The notes below the pieces were generated by a model. The model did not search any database. It was not told the origin of the DNA and saw only the letters and a program-made list of their open reading frames with translations. A stretch of DNA of 47,036 bases from an uncultured Acidimicrobiales bacterium (lineage in GTDB: Bacteria > Actinomycetota > Acidimicrobiia > Acidimicrobiales > CALAML01): contig CALAML010000209.1 in NCBI GenBank assembly GCA_937925845.1, forward strand, positions 1 through 47,036, given 5' to 3'. This document shows, piece by piece, positions 1 to 8,105 of this stretch. The translations under genes and the position numbers were made by a program. How positions within the stretch are numbered: the stretch's first letter is position 1; the number at the start of each line of letters is the position of its first letter.

Positions 1-60
1 GGCGATGGCCTCCTCGTTCAGATCGGTTCGGGTTCGTGCCAGGGTCGACAGGCTGACCAT
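1..60 (-). CDS. 5' end of a gene running off the left edge (possible PdtaS-like histidine kinase)
   Basis: On the minus strand an ATG at 60 opens a frame that stays open for all 20 codons to the window edge, giving MVSLSTLARTRTDLNEEAIA. A GGAG Shine-Dalgarno lies about 10 nt upstream, which supports a genuine start. The N-terminus (short hydrophobic LSTL, then a charged stretch, then the start of a helix) resembles that of the cytosolic histidine kinase PdtaS of actinobacteria, but 20 residues cannot establish this. It lies 56 bp downstream of the ArsA-like ATPase on the same strand and is probably co-transcribed with it. Confidence 0.5.
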   Translation of the reverse strand, partial: MVSLSTLARTRTDLNEEAIA

Positions 61-116
61 CTGTTTTCAGCTCCGTTTCACTGGGTCACTGGACTGCCAG
101 CTCGCCCGGCACCAGG

Positions 117-1340
117 TCACCGTTGGTCGGGGTCGCTCGAACCAAAGAGGTGGGTCGCCATTTCGATCAACCCACCGAGGTCGCTCACATCATCGGACAG
201 ATACGGCACCGACGCCACCATCGGCACCGACCCGCTCAACTCGCCCCGCAACTCGGCCTCACGCTTGGCCAACACCCGATAGTCGAGATAACGATCCGCG
301 ATCTCCTCCAACACGTGGCCCACCACCTTCGGGCTGCCGACCCGCTGAGGCACCTTGGAGGCCACATCGCTCGGGTTTTTGCGGACTTCCTCGGCGTCCC
401 GCAGCGCTCCCCGCTCCAGCAGCAGCGGCGGAAGGGTCTTATTGAGCACCAGCGCACCAAGGTTGAGCTTGCGCTTCTTCAGCTCCGACATGAAGAAGCG
501 GGCCTCCCGCGAGGGCGCAGCCTCCAGCGTGGACACCACCACAAAGCTGGTGCGGTGGTCGGCCAGCACTTCGCTCACCGCCTCGGCCCGTTCCACAAAG
601 CCGTCGTACATCGACTGGAAGAGGATAAAGAAGTCGGCGATATCGGAAAGAAACTGGGCCCCGAGAATCCGGTCGGCAGCCACCAGGAATGGCTTGGAGG
701 CGGCGTTGACCACCCGGGAGCGGTAGGGGGCGATCAGCCACCGCAACAGCCGGCTGCTGAAGAAGTCAGCCATCCGCTCCGGGGCGGCCAGGAAGTCGAT
801 GGCGTTGCGAGTAGGCGGGGTATCAACCACGATCAGGTCGTAGTCGCCGCTCTCCTGCAACTCGTACAGACGCTCCATGGCGATGTAGTCGTGACTCTGG
901 ACAAAGGTTGAGGTGAAGCTCTGGTAGATCGGGTTGGCCAGGATGGCGTCGATGGTGCGCTGGTCCGGGGCGTGGCGGCGAATCAGATCGTTCCACGACT
1001 GATGGGTGTCGAGCATGGCGGCCCATAACTCGCCCGCTGTCCCCGCAGCGTCGTCTTCATCCCCAGAGGCGGAGCCCCGATCCACCCGCGCCTCGTCTAG
1101 GAGCTCCGGCGGTACCTGCGACTCAACGTTGCCGAACTCCGACAAACCCATGGCGGTGGCCAACCTCCGGGCCGGGTCCACCGTGAGGACCAGTACCTTG
1201 CGATCGGTGGTGGCGGCCACCATCGCCCCGATGGCCGCGGCCGTGGTGGTTTTGCCAACCCCGCCCGAACCGCACGTGATGATGATCTCGCGCTCGGCGA
1301 CCAGCTCGCGAATAGACGTAGTGACCGAATCGGCGCTCAT
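117..1340 (-). CDS. ArsA-family anion-transporting-type ATPase (second of a pair)
   Basis: A 407-residue P-loop ATPase of the ArsA/GET3 superfamily. The deviant Walker A CGSGGVGKTTTAAA lies at about residues 23-36. It is followed by LTVDPARRLATAMGL, the ArsA-type switch region, and by a VVDTPPTRNAIDFL switch II/Walker B segment near residue 175. Many actinobacteria carry two adjacent ArsA-like ATPases (the Rv3679/Rv3680 pair of Mycobacterium tuberculosis), and this is the longer partner. Its ATG lies within the stop of the upstream ATPase (ATGA overlap 1337-1340), so the two are translationally coupled and probably form a heterodimer. Metal-binding cysteines of true arsenite pumps are not evident and there is no arsB nearby, so arsenite export is unlikely; a role in client targeting or redox metabolism is inferred. 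Confidence 0.88.
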   Translation of the reverse strand: MSADSVTTSIRELVAEREIIITCGSGGVGKTTTAAAIGAMVAATTDRKVLVLTVDPARRLATAMGLSEFGNVESQVPPELLDEARVDRGSASGDEDDAAGTAGELWAAMLDTHQSWNDLIRRHAPDQRTIDAILANPIYQSFTSTFVQSHDYIAMERLYELQESGDYDLIVVDTPPTRNAIDFLAAPERMADFFSSRLLRWLIAPYRSRVVNAASKPFLVAADRILGAQFLSDIADFFILFQSMYDGFVERAEAVSEVLADHRTSFVVVSTLEAAPSREARFFMSELKKRKLNLGALVLNKTLPPLLLERGALRDAEEVRKNPSDVASKVPQRVGSPKVVGHVLEEIADRYLDYRVLAKREAELRGELSGSVPMVASVPYLSDDVSDLGGLIEMATHLFGSSDPDQR

Positions 1341-2290
1341 CGATCAAACCCCAACTCGCCGCCCAACGCATCGGCGATAAGAGCCACCGCAGCCTCGCCA
1401 AAATCCTGAGTGAAGATCTCCGGAAGGTAAATCTGGTCGATACCAGCCAACCCCTCACGCAGGTTGGCAATGTGGCCGGCCCGGGCCCGACGCAGGCGCA
1501 CCGCCAGGGCTGCCGCTTCCACCATCGGCGCCAGGCTCACGCCAGTTCGATCGGCCACCGTGGCGAGCGTGGCCGGACTCGACAGCCGGGTAAAGGCTTC
1601 CTCTTCGCGTGTGCTGAAGAGCTCGGGTAGTACGCGATTGACCACCACGGCGGCCACGTCGACCTCTGCCTCTTCGGCGATCCGGCCCGCCAGCTCGATG
1701 GTCTCGACCACCGGCATCTCCTCGGCGAGCGCCACCAGAACAGCACCGGTTTGGGCCGGGTCCTGGAGGATGTCGACCATCCATGCCGTCTGATCACCGA
1801 TCAGGCCGGCACCCACCAGCCCCGACAACGCCTGAGGCGAAGCCAACTGGCCGATGATGTGACCGCTGGCCACCGCATCAACCACCACCAAATCCCAATC
1901 GCCCTCACGCACCTCAAAGGTGAGCTTGCCGATGGTCATGATCTCTCGCACCCCCGGCGCCGCGGTGGCCAGGAAGTCGAAGCTCTTGGCCACCGGACCG
2001 AGTCGACCCACGATCGGCACCTTGAGGTTGAGCTTGAGGTACTCGCGCATCGAGTCCTCGGTGTTCATCGACATCACAAAGAGGTTGGGCTGAACCTCGC
2101 GGGGCTCGAAGCGGGTCGGACGGGTCGAGAGGGCGGTGGCGATGTCGCCCTTGGCGTCGGCTTCGATTAACAGCGTGCGTCGGCCCTCGCTCGCGGACAG
2201 CACCGCCAGCGCCGCGGCCACTGTGGTTTTTCCGACGCCACCCTTCCCGGTGACAAACAGCAGCGACCGGTCGAGAAGCGGTGTCGTCAT
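1337..2290 (-). CDS. ArsA-family ATPase (first of a pair)
   Basis: A 317-residue MinD/ArsA-type ATPase. The N-terminus LLFVTGKGGVGKTTVAAALA is the Walker A with the signature lysine, then LLIEADAKGD, and VVVDAVASGHIIGQL as the Walker B/switch II around residue 135. It matches the shorter member (Rv3679-like) of the actinobacterial ArsA pair. It overlaps the second ATPase by 4 bp and starts 43 bp after the DUF3107 gene, so mrp, DUF3107 and both ATPases could be one minus-strand transcription unit. The biochemical substrate is not visible from sequence. Confidence 0.88.
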   Translation of the reverse strand: MTTPLLDRSLLFVTGKGGVGKTTVAAALAVLSASEGRRTLLIEADAKGDIATALSTRPTRFEPREVQPNLFVMSMNTEDSMREYLKLNLKVPIVGRLGPVAKSFDFLATAAPGVREIMTIGKLTFEVREGDWDLVVVDAVASGHIIGQLASPQALSGLVGAGLIGDQTAWMVDILQDPAQTGAVLVALAEEMPVVETIELAGRIAEEAEVDVAAVVVNRVLPELFSTREEEAFTRLSSPATLATVADRTGVSLAPMVEAAALAVRLRRARAGHIANLREGLAGIDQIYLPEIFTQDFGEAAVALIADALGGELGFDR

Positions 2291-2333
2291 AGCTCAGCCC
2301 GCAGGGATGTCCGCCGTCCCGGCGCCAGAGTGA

Positions 2334-2564
2334 TCAGCTACCGAAGCCGACTCGCGCCGAGTCGGCAGGAGCACCGATTTCGACATAGGCGATCTTGGCG
2401 CCCGGTACGCCGACCTGACGACCCTTCTTGTCGGTGAGCCACAATGTGGCGTCGGCACCCATCGCATCAGCCACCTGGGACTTGATCGCTTCGGGGTCGG
2501 TGTCGGACGCCATCTCCAGCGCAACTTCTTTTGCGGTCTGAGTGACCCCGATACGGATCTCCAA
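2334..2564 (-). CDS. DUF3107 family protein
   Basis: A 76-residue protein of the actinobacteria-specific DUF3107 family; members typically begin M-(E/D)-(V/I)-(K/R)-I-G-V, as here (MEIRIGVTQTAKEV). The start is decided by the ribosome site: AGGAGG lies 6 nt upstream of the TTG at 2564, whereas the alternative in-frame TTG at 2570 would directly abut it. The rest is a small alpha/beta fold ending in KIAYVEIGAPADSARVGFG, the usual family C-terminus. Function is unknown. It sits between mrp and the ArsA pair on the same strand. Confidence 0.82.
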   Translation of the reverse strand: MEIRIGVTQTAKEVALEMASDTDPEAIKSQVADAMGADATLWLTDKKGRQVGVPGAKIAYVEIGAPADSARVGFGS

Positions 2565-2656
2565 CGTCAACCTCCTGGTAGGGGGCGATGGGTTGCCCCG
2601 GTGTCGCCTGTTGTTCGTTTACAAGGTACCCGTTTACAGTGCCCGGGCGGGCTCCG

Positions 2657-3796
2657 CTACAGGATCTTCAACTCGGGATGGAACCGCTTGGTCGGCTTGG
2701 TTTCGATGATGTGGCGGGCAATCGACTTAAAGGCCTGGGCAGCCTCGCTGTCGGGGGCCTCATGCACGATCGGACGGCCGGTGTCGCCACCTTCGCGCAG
2801 GTCGGGCACCAGCGGAATCTTGGCCAGCAACGGCACCTCAAGACGATCGGCGAGTTCCTGGCCGCCGCCACCACCAAAGATCGGATAGTGCTTGCCGTCA
2901 TCGCCGGTAAACCAGGACATGTTTTCAATCACGCCCTTCACATCGAGGTTGACCTTCTCGGCCATGAACGCCGCCCGCTGGGCCACCCGCTGAGCGGCCG
3001 GCTGCGGAGTGGTCACCACATACACTTCTCCACGCGGTAGGAACTGGGCCAACGACAGCGAGATGTCGCCGGTGCCCGGCGGAAGATCAACCACTAGATA
3101 GTCCGGGTCGTTCCAGTAGACGTCGGTCAGGAACTGCTCCAACGCCTTGTGCAGCATCGGACCCCGCCAGATCACCGGCTGGTCCTCCTTGGCGAAGAAG
3201 CCCATCGAGATGCAGTGCACCCCGTAGGTCTCCGGCGGAATCAACATCTCGTCGATCACGGTGGGCGGCCGATTCACGCCGAGCATGCGGGGAATCGAGA
3301 ACCCCCAAACGTCGGCATCGACCACAGCCACGGAGTGGCCTTCCTGAGCAAGAGCTACGGCCACGTTGGCCGTGACCGACGACTTACCCACGCCGCCCTT
3401 GCCGGAGGCGATCAGCAGCGATCGGGTCTTCGACGACGGATCGGCGAAAGGAATGGCCCGGCCCTCGGCGTGGCCATGGGCCTGCTGGGAACCGGCGGTA
3501 GCCGCAGGGTTGCCGTGCAGCAGCTCGCGCACCTTGGCCCGCTCTTCGTCGGTCATCACGGTGAACTCGACCGCGGCGTCATTTACGCCATCGAGGGCGG
3601 TGACCGCCCCCTTGACGCGGTTATCGATCTCGTTGCGAAGCGGGCAGCCAGCAATGGTCAACGCCACCAGCACCTGCACGTGGTCGCCGTTGATGTCGAC
3701 CTGGCGGACCATGTCGAGTTCTACGATGCTGCGATGCAGCTCGGGGTCTTCGACGGGCCGAAGGGCCTCGATGACCTGGGATTCTGTGACTGCCAT
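2657..3796 (-). CDS. mrp: Mrp/ApbC-type iron-sulfur cluster carrier ATPase
   Basis: A 379-residue P-loop NTPase of the Mrp/NBP35 family, thought to bind and deliver Fe-S clusters to apoproteins in the cytoplasm. An N-terminal MIP18/DUF59 domain (about residues 1-90, with VEDPELHRSIVELDMV) is followed by the ATPase domain with LLIASGKGGVGKSSVTANVA, VVDADVWGFS, VIWRGPMLHKALEQF and LVVDLPPGTGDISLSL. The segment after ENMSWF lacks the C-terminal CxxC seen in many Mrp proteins; as far as I recall actinobacterial homologues often lack it too. I chose the ATG at 3796 because the DUF59 domain begins there; the open frame extends upstream into the divergent regulator's promoter. The SufR-like regulator divergent from it supports an Fe-S role. 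Confidence 0.92.
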   Translation of the reverse strand: MAVTESQVIEALRPVEDPELHRSIVELDMVRQVDINGDHVQVLVALTIAGCPLRNEIDNRVKGAVTALDGVNDAAVEFTVMTDEERAKVRELLHGNPAATAGSQQAHGHAEGRAIPFADPSSKTRSLLIASGKGGVGKSSVTANVAVALAQEGHSVAVVDADVWGFSIPRMLGVNRPPTVIDEMLIPPETYGVHCISMGFFAKEDQPVIWRGPMLHKALEQFLTDVYWNDPDYLVVDLPPGTGDISLSLAQFLPRGEVYVVTTPQPAAQRVAQRAAFMAEKVNLDVKGVIENMSWFTGDDGKHYPIFGGGGGQELADRLEVPLLAKIPLVPDLREGGDTGRPIVHEAPDSEAAQAFKSIARHIIETKPTKRFHPELKIL

Positions 3797-3823
3797 GAGG
3801 GAGGTGGTCGTCCTTTTCCGAAT

Positions 3824-3845
3824 TTCTCCTATATGGGTAGTAGAA
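3824..3845. promoter_or_regulatory. Operator-like inverted repeat between mrp and the SufR-like regulator
   Basis: TTCTCCTA, a 6-nt spacer, then TAGTAGAA: arms match at 7 of 8 positions. It lies in the 56-bp divergent intergenic region and covers the spacer and -10 box of the regulator's promoter, so binding would be expected to block that promoter and could affect mrp. Assigning it to the SufR-like protein is inference from position. Confidence 0.6.
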
Positions 3846-3852
3846 TATCGGT
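3841..3852 (+). promoter_or_regulatory. Leaderless-type promoter of the SufR-like gene
   Basis: TAGAAT (3841-3846) is a good -10 hexamer and ends 6 nt before the ATG at 3853. Transcription would therefore start at or next to the A of the start codon. No Shine-Dalgarno is present upstream of the ATG. Confidence 0.6.
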
Positions 3853-4707
3853 ATGGGCGCGAGGCCAGACAGTCGAATGGATACTCCTGTCGAGAGCCCG
3901 GTTGGCGTTCCGAAGAAAGCCAGGCACCACGGCGCTGATACCGCAGCCGCAGCAGGCCTCGCAGGGGCCCCAAAATTGTCGCCCACCGAGTTTGCCTCAG
4001 CGGTCACCGCCATCACCTCAGCCTTCGGTGACCCCACCCGACGCAGCATCTACCTGCTCGCCCATGAATCGGCGACCGGCGTGACCGCCGGCCAAATCGC
4101 GGCCGAACTCGATGTCCACGCCAACGTGGCCCGCCACCACCTCGACAAGCTGGCTGCCGGCGGCCACCTCCAGGTGTCGGTGGAACGACCGGCCGGGAAA
4201 GGCGCCGGCCGACCGGCCAAGCACTACCGGGTGACCGAACCCGAAATGCCGCTCCAGGTGGCGGTGGGTCACAACGACATCCTGGTGACCCTGTTGGGTC
4301 GGGCCCTCTCCGAACTTGGCGCCGAACGCTCGGAGGCCCTCGCCGAAGAGGTGGGGCTGGAGTTCGGCCGCACCATGGCCGGCCCCCTCGCGGGAGCGGT
4401 CGACCCAGAGGCCGCCGAAACCAGCGTGGAGAGCCAACGATCGTTCCGAGCCGCCCTGCACGCCGTCGCCGATGCACTCACCGCCCACGGATTCTCAGCC
4501 CACGCAGAGGAGCACCAGAAGGAGCTCCGCATCGTCGCCGAGCACTGTCCGTTCGGCGGAGTGGCGGTGGAACACCCGGTGATCTGTGCTGTCGACCGCG
4601 GCCTGGTCCGAGGGATGCTCGGGCGTATCTACGGCGACTCCCCCACCGAAACCAGCCTGTCAATCGCCCGCGGCGACCAGTCCTGCGCCACCACCGTCGA
4701 AGCCTGA
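3853..4707 (+). CDS. sufR: SufR-like helix-turn-helix regulator with Fe-S-type cysteines
   Basis: A 284-residue regulator with an N-terminal winged helix (about residues 45-120: FGDPTRRSIYLLAHES, VTAGQIAAELDVHANVARHH, then the wing with GAGRPAKHYRVT) in the style of SufR and related DeoR/ArsR proteins. The C-terminal domain has Cys232, Cys245 and Cys278. The C-x12-C spacing equals the first spacing of the SufR Fe-S ligand motif, so cluster binding is likely; SufR proteins repress Fe-S biogenesis genes when they hold a cluster. It is divergent from the Fe-S carrier gene mrp, with an operator-like repeat between them, which fits autoregulation. No suf operon is visible in this window. The first 40 residues are a low-complexity extension. 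Confidence 0.8.
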   Translation: MGARPDSRMDTPVESPVGVPKKARHHGADTAAAAGLAGAPKLSPTEFASAVTAITSAFGDPTRRSIYLLAHESATGVTAGQIAAELDVHANVARHHLDKLAAGGHLQVSVERPAGKGAGRPAKHYRVTEPEMPLQVAVGHNDILVTLLGRALSELGAERSEALAEEVGLEFGRTMAGPLAGAVDPEAAETSVESQRSFRAALHAVADALTAHGFSAHAEEHQKELRIVAEHCPFGGVAVEHPVICAVDRGLVRGMLGRIYGDSPTETSLSIARGDQSCATTVEA

Positions 4708-4753
4708 CCGCAGTTCGCCAGCAGCAAACCGGCGACGGCAGAGAATCTCGCTA

Positions 4754-4768
4754 CTAGGAGTCTCCTAG
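4754..4768. terminator. Short perfect palindrome between convergent genes
   Basis: CTAGGAG-T-CTCCTAG, two perfect 7-bp arms around a central T. It overlaps the stop codon of the class F sortase gene and lies 47 bp after the SufR-like gene. There is no T-tract, so it may be a protein-binding site rather than a terminator; its half-site TCTCCTA also occurs in the mrp/sufR operator-like repeat. Confidence 0.4.
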
Positions 4769-5619
4769 GCAGCGATGGGCCGGGCGAAGGCTACGAAGTT
4801 GTCCTCGTAGTGACCGATCGAGTTGTCGAAGGCACCACCACAGGTGACCAGAACCAGGCGAGGGTCGCCACTGCGGTCAAAGATCTGCTTCTTCGGCACG
4901 ATGTCCTTCGCATACTGACGGCTGGCGACGATCTCAAAGAGCTGGGTTGAACCGTCTTCGTAGTCGATCTCAATCACGTCGCCAGGAACCACATGACGCA
5001 GCTCAAAGAAGGCGCCGGGCTGGCCGCCCCAGTCGACGTGAGCCGCCAGCACCGAAGAACCCTCGGCACCAGGAATCGGACCGTGCTCGTACCAACCGAT
5101 CTGTTCCGCCGGCGGCGCCTCGAGGCGCCGATCCTCGGTGAGACCCATATCCACCACGCTGGCCCCGATACCCACGTTGTTGATACGCAGGCCGACCGGC
5201 TTGGGTCCACCGCTGAAGGTGAAGTCCTCCGGACGAGCCGACAGCGTGTCGGCGGCACTCAGCAGGGGCGCCACCGTGGTCGGCGGTGGGGTAACCGCGG
5301 ATTCAGGGCTGGCCGGATTGGCAGGCTCGTTCTCGCCGTTCTGAGCAGCGACACCCTCCGGGTTCGCAGCCGGTTCGTCCTGGACCGCCGGCGCGGCGAT
5401 GGTCGGCGGCGCCGGGGTGAGCGTCGGGGAAGCATATTCCTGGGCGCCCGCCGTCTCACCGAGAAAGCCGGTGATCGATCCGTCGATCACTACGTCTGAT
5501 CCGCCGCGGCTCGATTTGATGATCCCAAAGGTGCCGAGGATCACGAGGCTGATCGACAAGACAAGAAGAATGCTGGCGGCTTGGCGGGTTAGAAGCACGA
5601 AGGGTGACCGTTTCTGCAT
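4765..5619 (-). CDS. Class F sortase
   Basis: A 284-residue membrane-anchored transpeptidase. Residues 8-33 form an N-terminal signal anchor, 60-125 a Pro/Ala/Glu-rich linker, and 138-284 the sortase domain. The catalytic His is in VLAAHVDWGG (His194) and the Cys in LVLVTCGGAFD (Cys260); CGG-FD followed by GHYEDN is the pattern of class F enzymes of actinobacteria. Class F sortases act outside the membrane on C-terminal sorting signals. It lies 143 bp downstream of a secreted DUF4397 protein on the same strand, a recurrent neighbour of these enzymes and a candidate substrate or partner. No clear Shine-Dalgarno precedes the ATG at 5619. Confidence 0.88.
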   Translation of the reverse strand: MQKRSPFVLLTRQAASILLVLSISLVILGTFGIIKSSRGGSDVVIDGSITGFLGETAGAQEYASPTLTPAPPTIAAPAVQDEPAANPEGVAAQNGENEPANPASPESAVTPPPTTVAPLLSAADTLSARPEDFTFSGGPKPVGLRINNVGIGASVVDMGLTEDRRLEAPPAEQIGWYEHGPIPGAEGSSVLAAHVDWGGQPGAFFELRHVVPGDVIEIDYEDGSTQLFEIVASRQYAKDIVPKKQIFDRSGDPRLVLVTCGGAFDNSIGHYEDNFVAFARPIAA

Positions 5620-5762
5620 GTTCTAGGGAGAGAGCGGCGGAGCGCAGGGGCGGAACGGAGTGGGTCGACGTTGACCCAAAAACAAACCTGTCCGACCCAG
5701 CCGCCTGATTTACTGTCTAACCGCAGAGCGGCCGACAAACCAGTCAGCTGGGCCGGAAAGAC

Positions 5763-6581
5763 TTAGCTGCGGGTAACCAGTGAGCGGGTGGCGAAGAGGC
5801 CACCGCCCAGGCCAGCGGCAATCAGGAGAATGAAGGCGATCGGAATGCCCGAATCGGAATCGAGCAGACCCGAGAGTCCGGTTTCGATCTCGCCGAGCGG
5901 CTCACCTTCGAGGCCGGTGACGAGCTGGAGCAACAGGCTGACGTTGTCGTCATCGACGCTGCCGATGGCGTAGGCCACGGTGCACACACCCTCGGCCAGA
6001 GTCAGTTCCACATCGCTGTCGAGAAGGCCATCGTCGCTGCCAGCAGCGGCGACGTTCACCTCGATGGTGCCCGGCTCAAGAGCGACGGCATCGCTGCTCT
6101 CGCCATTGCCAAGACCCTCAAGAGCGGCCTCGCCGTCAACCAGGATGTCGGCCTCAGGAGCGGCGGCCACGTGGCGGGCCACAACACAGGCATCGCCAGC
6201 GGTGATGTCGTCGAGATCGTTCTCGAAGGTAGAGATGACAAACTCGCCATCCTCGTCGAGGTGAGCCACGACCGTGATGTTGGTCTCGCCCTCGATGGTG
6301 ACGTCCATGTCGACCAGCGGCTCGTCGGCCTCGATGTCGGCGCCAGCGCTGAACAGCGCAACGGTGTAGTCATCGGCATCAAGCTCAAAGGTCTTGGTGG
6401 TGGTCGCCGGCACAAGACCAGCGATCAACGGGGTCTCGTCGGCGTACACGTCAACCGTCTGTCCCGGAATACCGTGCACGATGGTGACCTGGGCTTGATC
6501 CTCATCACTCTGAGCGGCGGCTGGTCGGCCGAGAACGCTGAGTAGCAATAGGGCGACGGCGGCAAACAGTGCCTTCCGCAT
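5763..6581 (-). CDS. Secreted, membrane-anchored DUF4397 protein
   Basis: A 272-residue exported protein. It has a signal peptide at residues 1-23 (MRKALFAAVALLLLSVLGRP, cleavage near AAAQ) and a DUF4397 beta-sandwich beginning VTIVHGIPGQTVDVYAD. A second similar half includes VVARHVAAAPEADILVDG, and a C-terminal hydrophobic segment (about 248-266) is followed by an Arg-containing tail. The architecture resembles a cell-wall sorting signal, but no LPxTG-like motif precedes the hydrophobic stretch (the sequence is LLDSDSGIP). The protein is strongly acidic. AAGGAG lies 9 nt upstream of the ATG. It is followed by the class F sortase. DUF4397 proteins have no assigned biochemical activity; a surface or adhesive role is inferred. 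Confidence 0.82.
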   Translation of the reverse strand: MRKALFAAVALLLLSVLGRPAAAQSDEDQAQVTIVHGIPGQTVDVYADETPLIAGLVPATTTKTFELDADDYTVALFSAGADIEADEPLVDMDVTIEGETNITVVAHLDEDGEFVISTFENDLDDITAGDACVVARHVAAAPEADILVDGEAALEGLGNGESSDAVALEPGTIEVNVAAAGSDDGLLDSDVELTLAEGVCTVAYAIGSVDDDNVSLLLQLVTGLEGEPLGEIETGLSGLLDSDSGIPIAFILLIAAGLGGGLFATRSLVTRS

Positions 6582-6829
6582 GGGTAGTGCTCCTTACAAA
6601 TAGCGGGGCTCATAGAGACATGAGCGGGGGTGACCAAACGCCACACGCAACCCCAATGAATACCACGCTAAGTGGTTTACGCCAAAGGGGGAAAGTACCT
6701 ATCAAGATCCAACCAAACACCAACATAACAGCCGAAAGGTGCCCAAACGAACTCAGACGAAACCAGCGTTACGGGAAGAGGTGCAAAACCTGGAGGTCGA
6801 GGCCGCTGGCGCAGCCACAACCGAAGACT

Positions 6830-7618
6830 CTACGACGGTTCGGTCGCCAGTTCGATTCGGTCGCGAAGGCCGCCTTCTCGATTCACAATGTCGAGCATGA
6901 TCACCGGCGGGTTCAGCTCGTCGAAGGTCGCCAAGTGCTCAGCTGCGGCCTCGGCGTCACCCAATGCCAGCCGGCCACTGGCGGCAAACACCCGCGCATC
7001 GGGATACTCCGGGTCGGCGGCCACCGCAGCCTCCACCCCCGCCAGGCCCCGTTGCAACAGGTCGGGCTCGTTGGTCTGGATCAACAGCCACCCCCGATAG
7101 GCCAGGGCCTCAGCGTTCGACGGGTTCTGGGCCAGCACCTCGTCGTAGATCTCCAGCGCCTCAACCGACCTGCCATCGCTGCTCGCCTCAAGGGCATCGC
7201 CCAGGCGCTGGCGAATGGTGCGGGCGATCTCACCGCTGGCCACCTCACCGGGTCGCCTAGTGCCGGCCGACTGAGCGAGAGCCCATCCGGCCACGCCCGC
7301 CACCAACAGCACGGCCAGGACGGTAGCGATGCGACGGTTCCACGAACGCGGCGGTGCCGCCGCGGCGGCCACCGCCTCGCGCTGTTCATCGAGAGCCCGA
7401 ATCACCTCGGCGGCACGCGCCGTGTAGTCGTCGCGAAGCTCCTCGTAGTCGCCGGTGTCGATATCGCCGGCGGCGTACTCGGCCTCAAGATCGTCGAGCG
7501 AGCCCAACAGGAACCGCTGCTCCTCCATCAGCAACGCCCGCCGGTCGGGGCTCAGCAGATCCTTCTTCCGCGCCGGCGCCTTCGCCCCGCCCGGCTTGGT
7601 TGACGATGACGTGCTCAT
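6830..7618 (-). CDS. ccmI: CcmI-like tetratricopeptide protein of cytochrome c maturation
   Basis: A 262-residue membrane protein with the layout of CcmI/CycH: a charged N-terminal part (including LLMEEQRFLLGSLDDLEAEY, the usual region preceding the membrane segment), a transmembrane segment near residues 97-118 (IATVLAVLLVAGVAGWALA), then TPR-like helices (SVEALEIYDEVLAQNPSNAE, ALAYRGWLLIQTNEPDLLQR). CcmI binds the C-terminus of apocytochrome c and presents it to the CcmF/H ligation complex. The ATG at 7618 is chosen because it lies 16 bp after ccmH and begins the conserved region; the frame runs further upstream into ccmH. It is the last gene of the ccm operon. Confidence 0.78.
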   Translation of the reverse strand: MSTSSSTKPGGAKAPARKKDLLSPDRRALLMEEQRFLLGSLDDLEAEYAAGDIDTGDYEELRDDYTARAAEVIRALDEQREAVAAAAAPPRSWNRRIATVLAVLLVAGVAGWALAQSAGTRRPGEVASGEIARTIRQRLGDALEASSDGRSVEALEIYDEVLAQNPSNAEALAYRGWLLIQTNEPDLLQRGLAGVEAAVAADPEYPDARVFAASGRLALGDAEAAAEHLATFDELNPPVIMLDIVNREGGLRDRIELATEPS

Positions 7619-7634
7619 GACCGAGATTGTGCCT

Positions 7635-8105
7635 TCACGACCCGTCGGCTCCGCCTCGAACCGCGGAAACCAACTCACGGTCGGCGGCCGACACTGAGGC
7701 TCCGTTGCCGCCCAGTGCGCCACCGCGCGACAGGGCCAGGCCCACACCCAGCGCACCAAGGGCGATGGCGATCACCGGCAAAATCCAAACCAGGCCGGTG
7801 ATCCCGCCGGCGTCGGGCCGCAACAGCACGTCGTCGCCGAACTGACCGCGGTAGAAGTCGTAGATCTGAGCGTCGGTCTCGCCAGCATCCACCCGCCTGG
7901 CGATCCCGGCCCGGATCTCGGCGGCGATCGCGGCCTCCGAGTCGGCCACCGACTGGCCCCGACACTCCGGACAACGGATGGCCTCGGAGATGTCCTGGGT
8001 GCGTTGCAGGTTGGAGCGGGGCCCCTCGGCCCGCATGCCAACAAAGAGGGCGATCGCCACCACCAGACCCAGAGCCACCCACGAAAGCCGACGGGAAACG
8101 TTCAC
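7635..8105 (-). CDS. ccmH: Cytochrome c maturation protein CcmH
   Basis: A 156-residue CcmH with a short N-terminal membrane segment (about 9-24), the conserved SEAIRCPECRGQSVADSEA motif with redox CxxC at Cys45/Cys48, the typical YRGQFGDDVLLRP, and a second membrane segment near 115-137. CcmH keeps the apocytochrome CxxCH thiols reduced and takes part in heme ligation on the outer face of the membrane. The start is a GTG at 8105 overlapping the stop of the upstream thioredoxin gene (GTGA), which fits the family start; the open frame extends upstream inside that gene. Confidence 0.92.
   Translation of the reverse strand: MNVSRRLSWVALGLVVAIALFVGMRAEGPRSNLQRTQDISEAIRCPECRGQSVADSEAAIAAEIRAGIARRVDAGETDAQIYDFYRGQFGDDVLLRPDAGGITGLVWILPVIAIALGALGVGLALSRGGALGGNGASVSAADRELVSAVRGGADGS

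Noticed and set aside
117..911. Long plus-strand frames opposite the ArsA ATPase genes
   Set aside because: They mirror the codon structure of the real minus-strand genes and are His/Arg-rich with no domain; typical shadow frames in high-GC DNA.
117..2290. Arsenite resistance operon
   Set aside because: Only ArsA-like ATPases are present, with no arsB, arsC, arsR or arsD. Paired ArsA-like ATPases are standard in actinobacteria outside arsenic resistance.
5660..5685. TGGGTC/GACCCA hairpin followed by AAAAAC between the DUF4397 and sortase genes as a terminator
   Set aside because: The genes run on the minus strand, where the run of T would precede the stem instead of following it, and the sortase gene needs transcription through it unless it has its own promoter.
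6662..6676. ACCAC-N5-GTGGT inverted repeat upstream of the DUF4397 gene as an operator
   Set aside because: Arms of only 5 bp in a 248-bp gap are expected by chance; no second copy or promoter match was seen.
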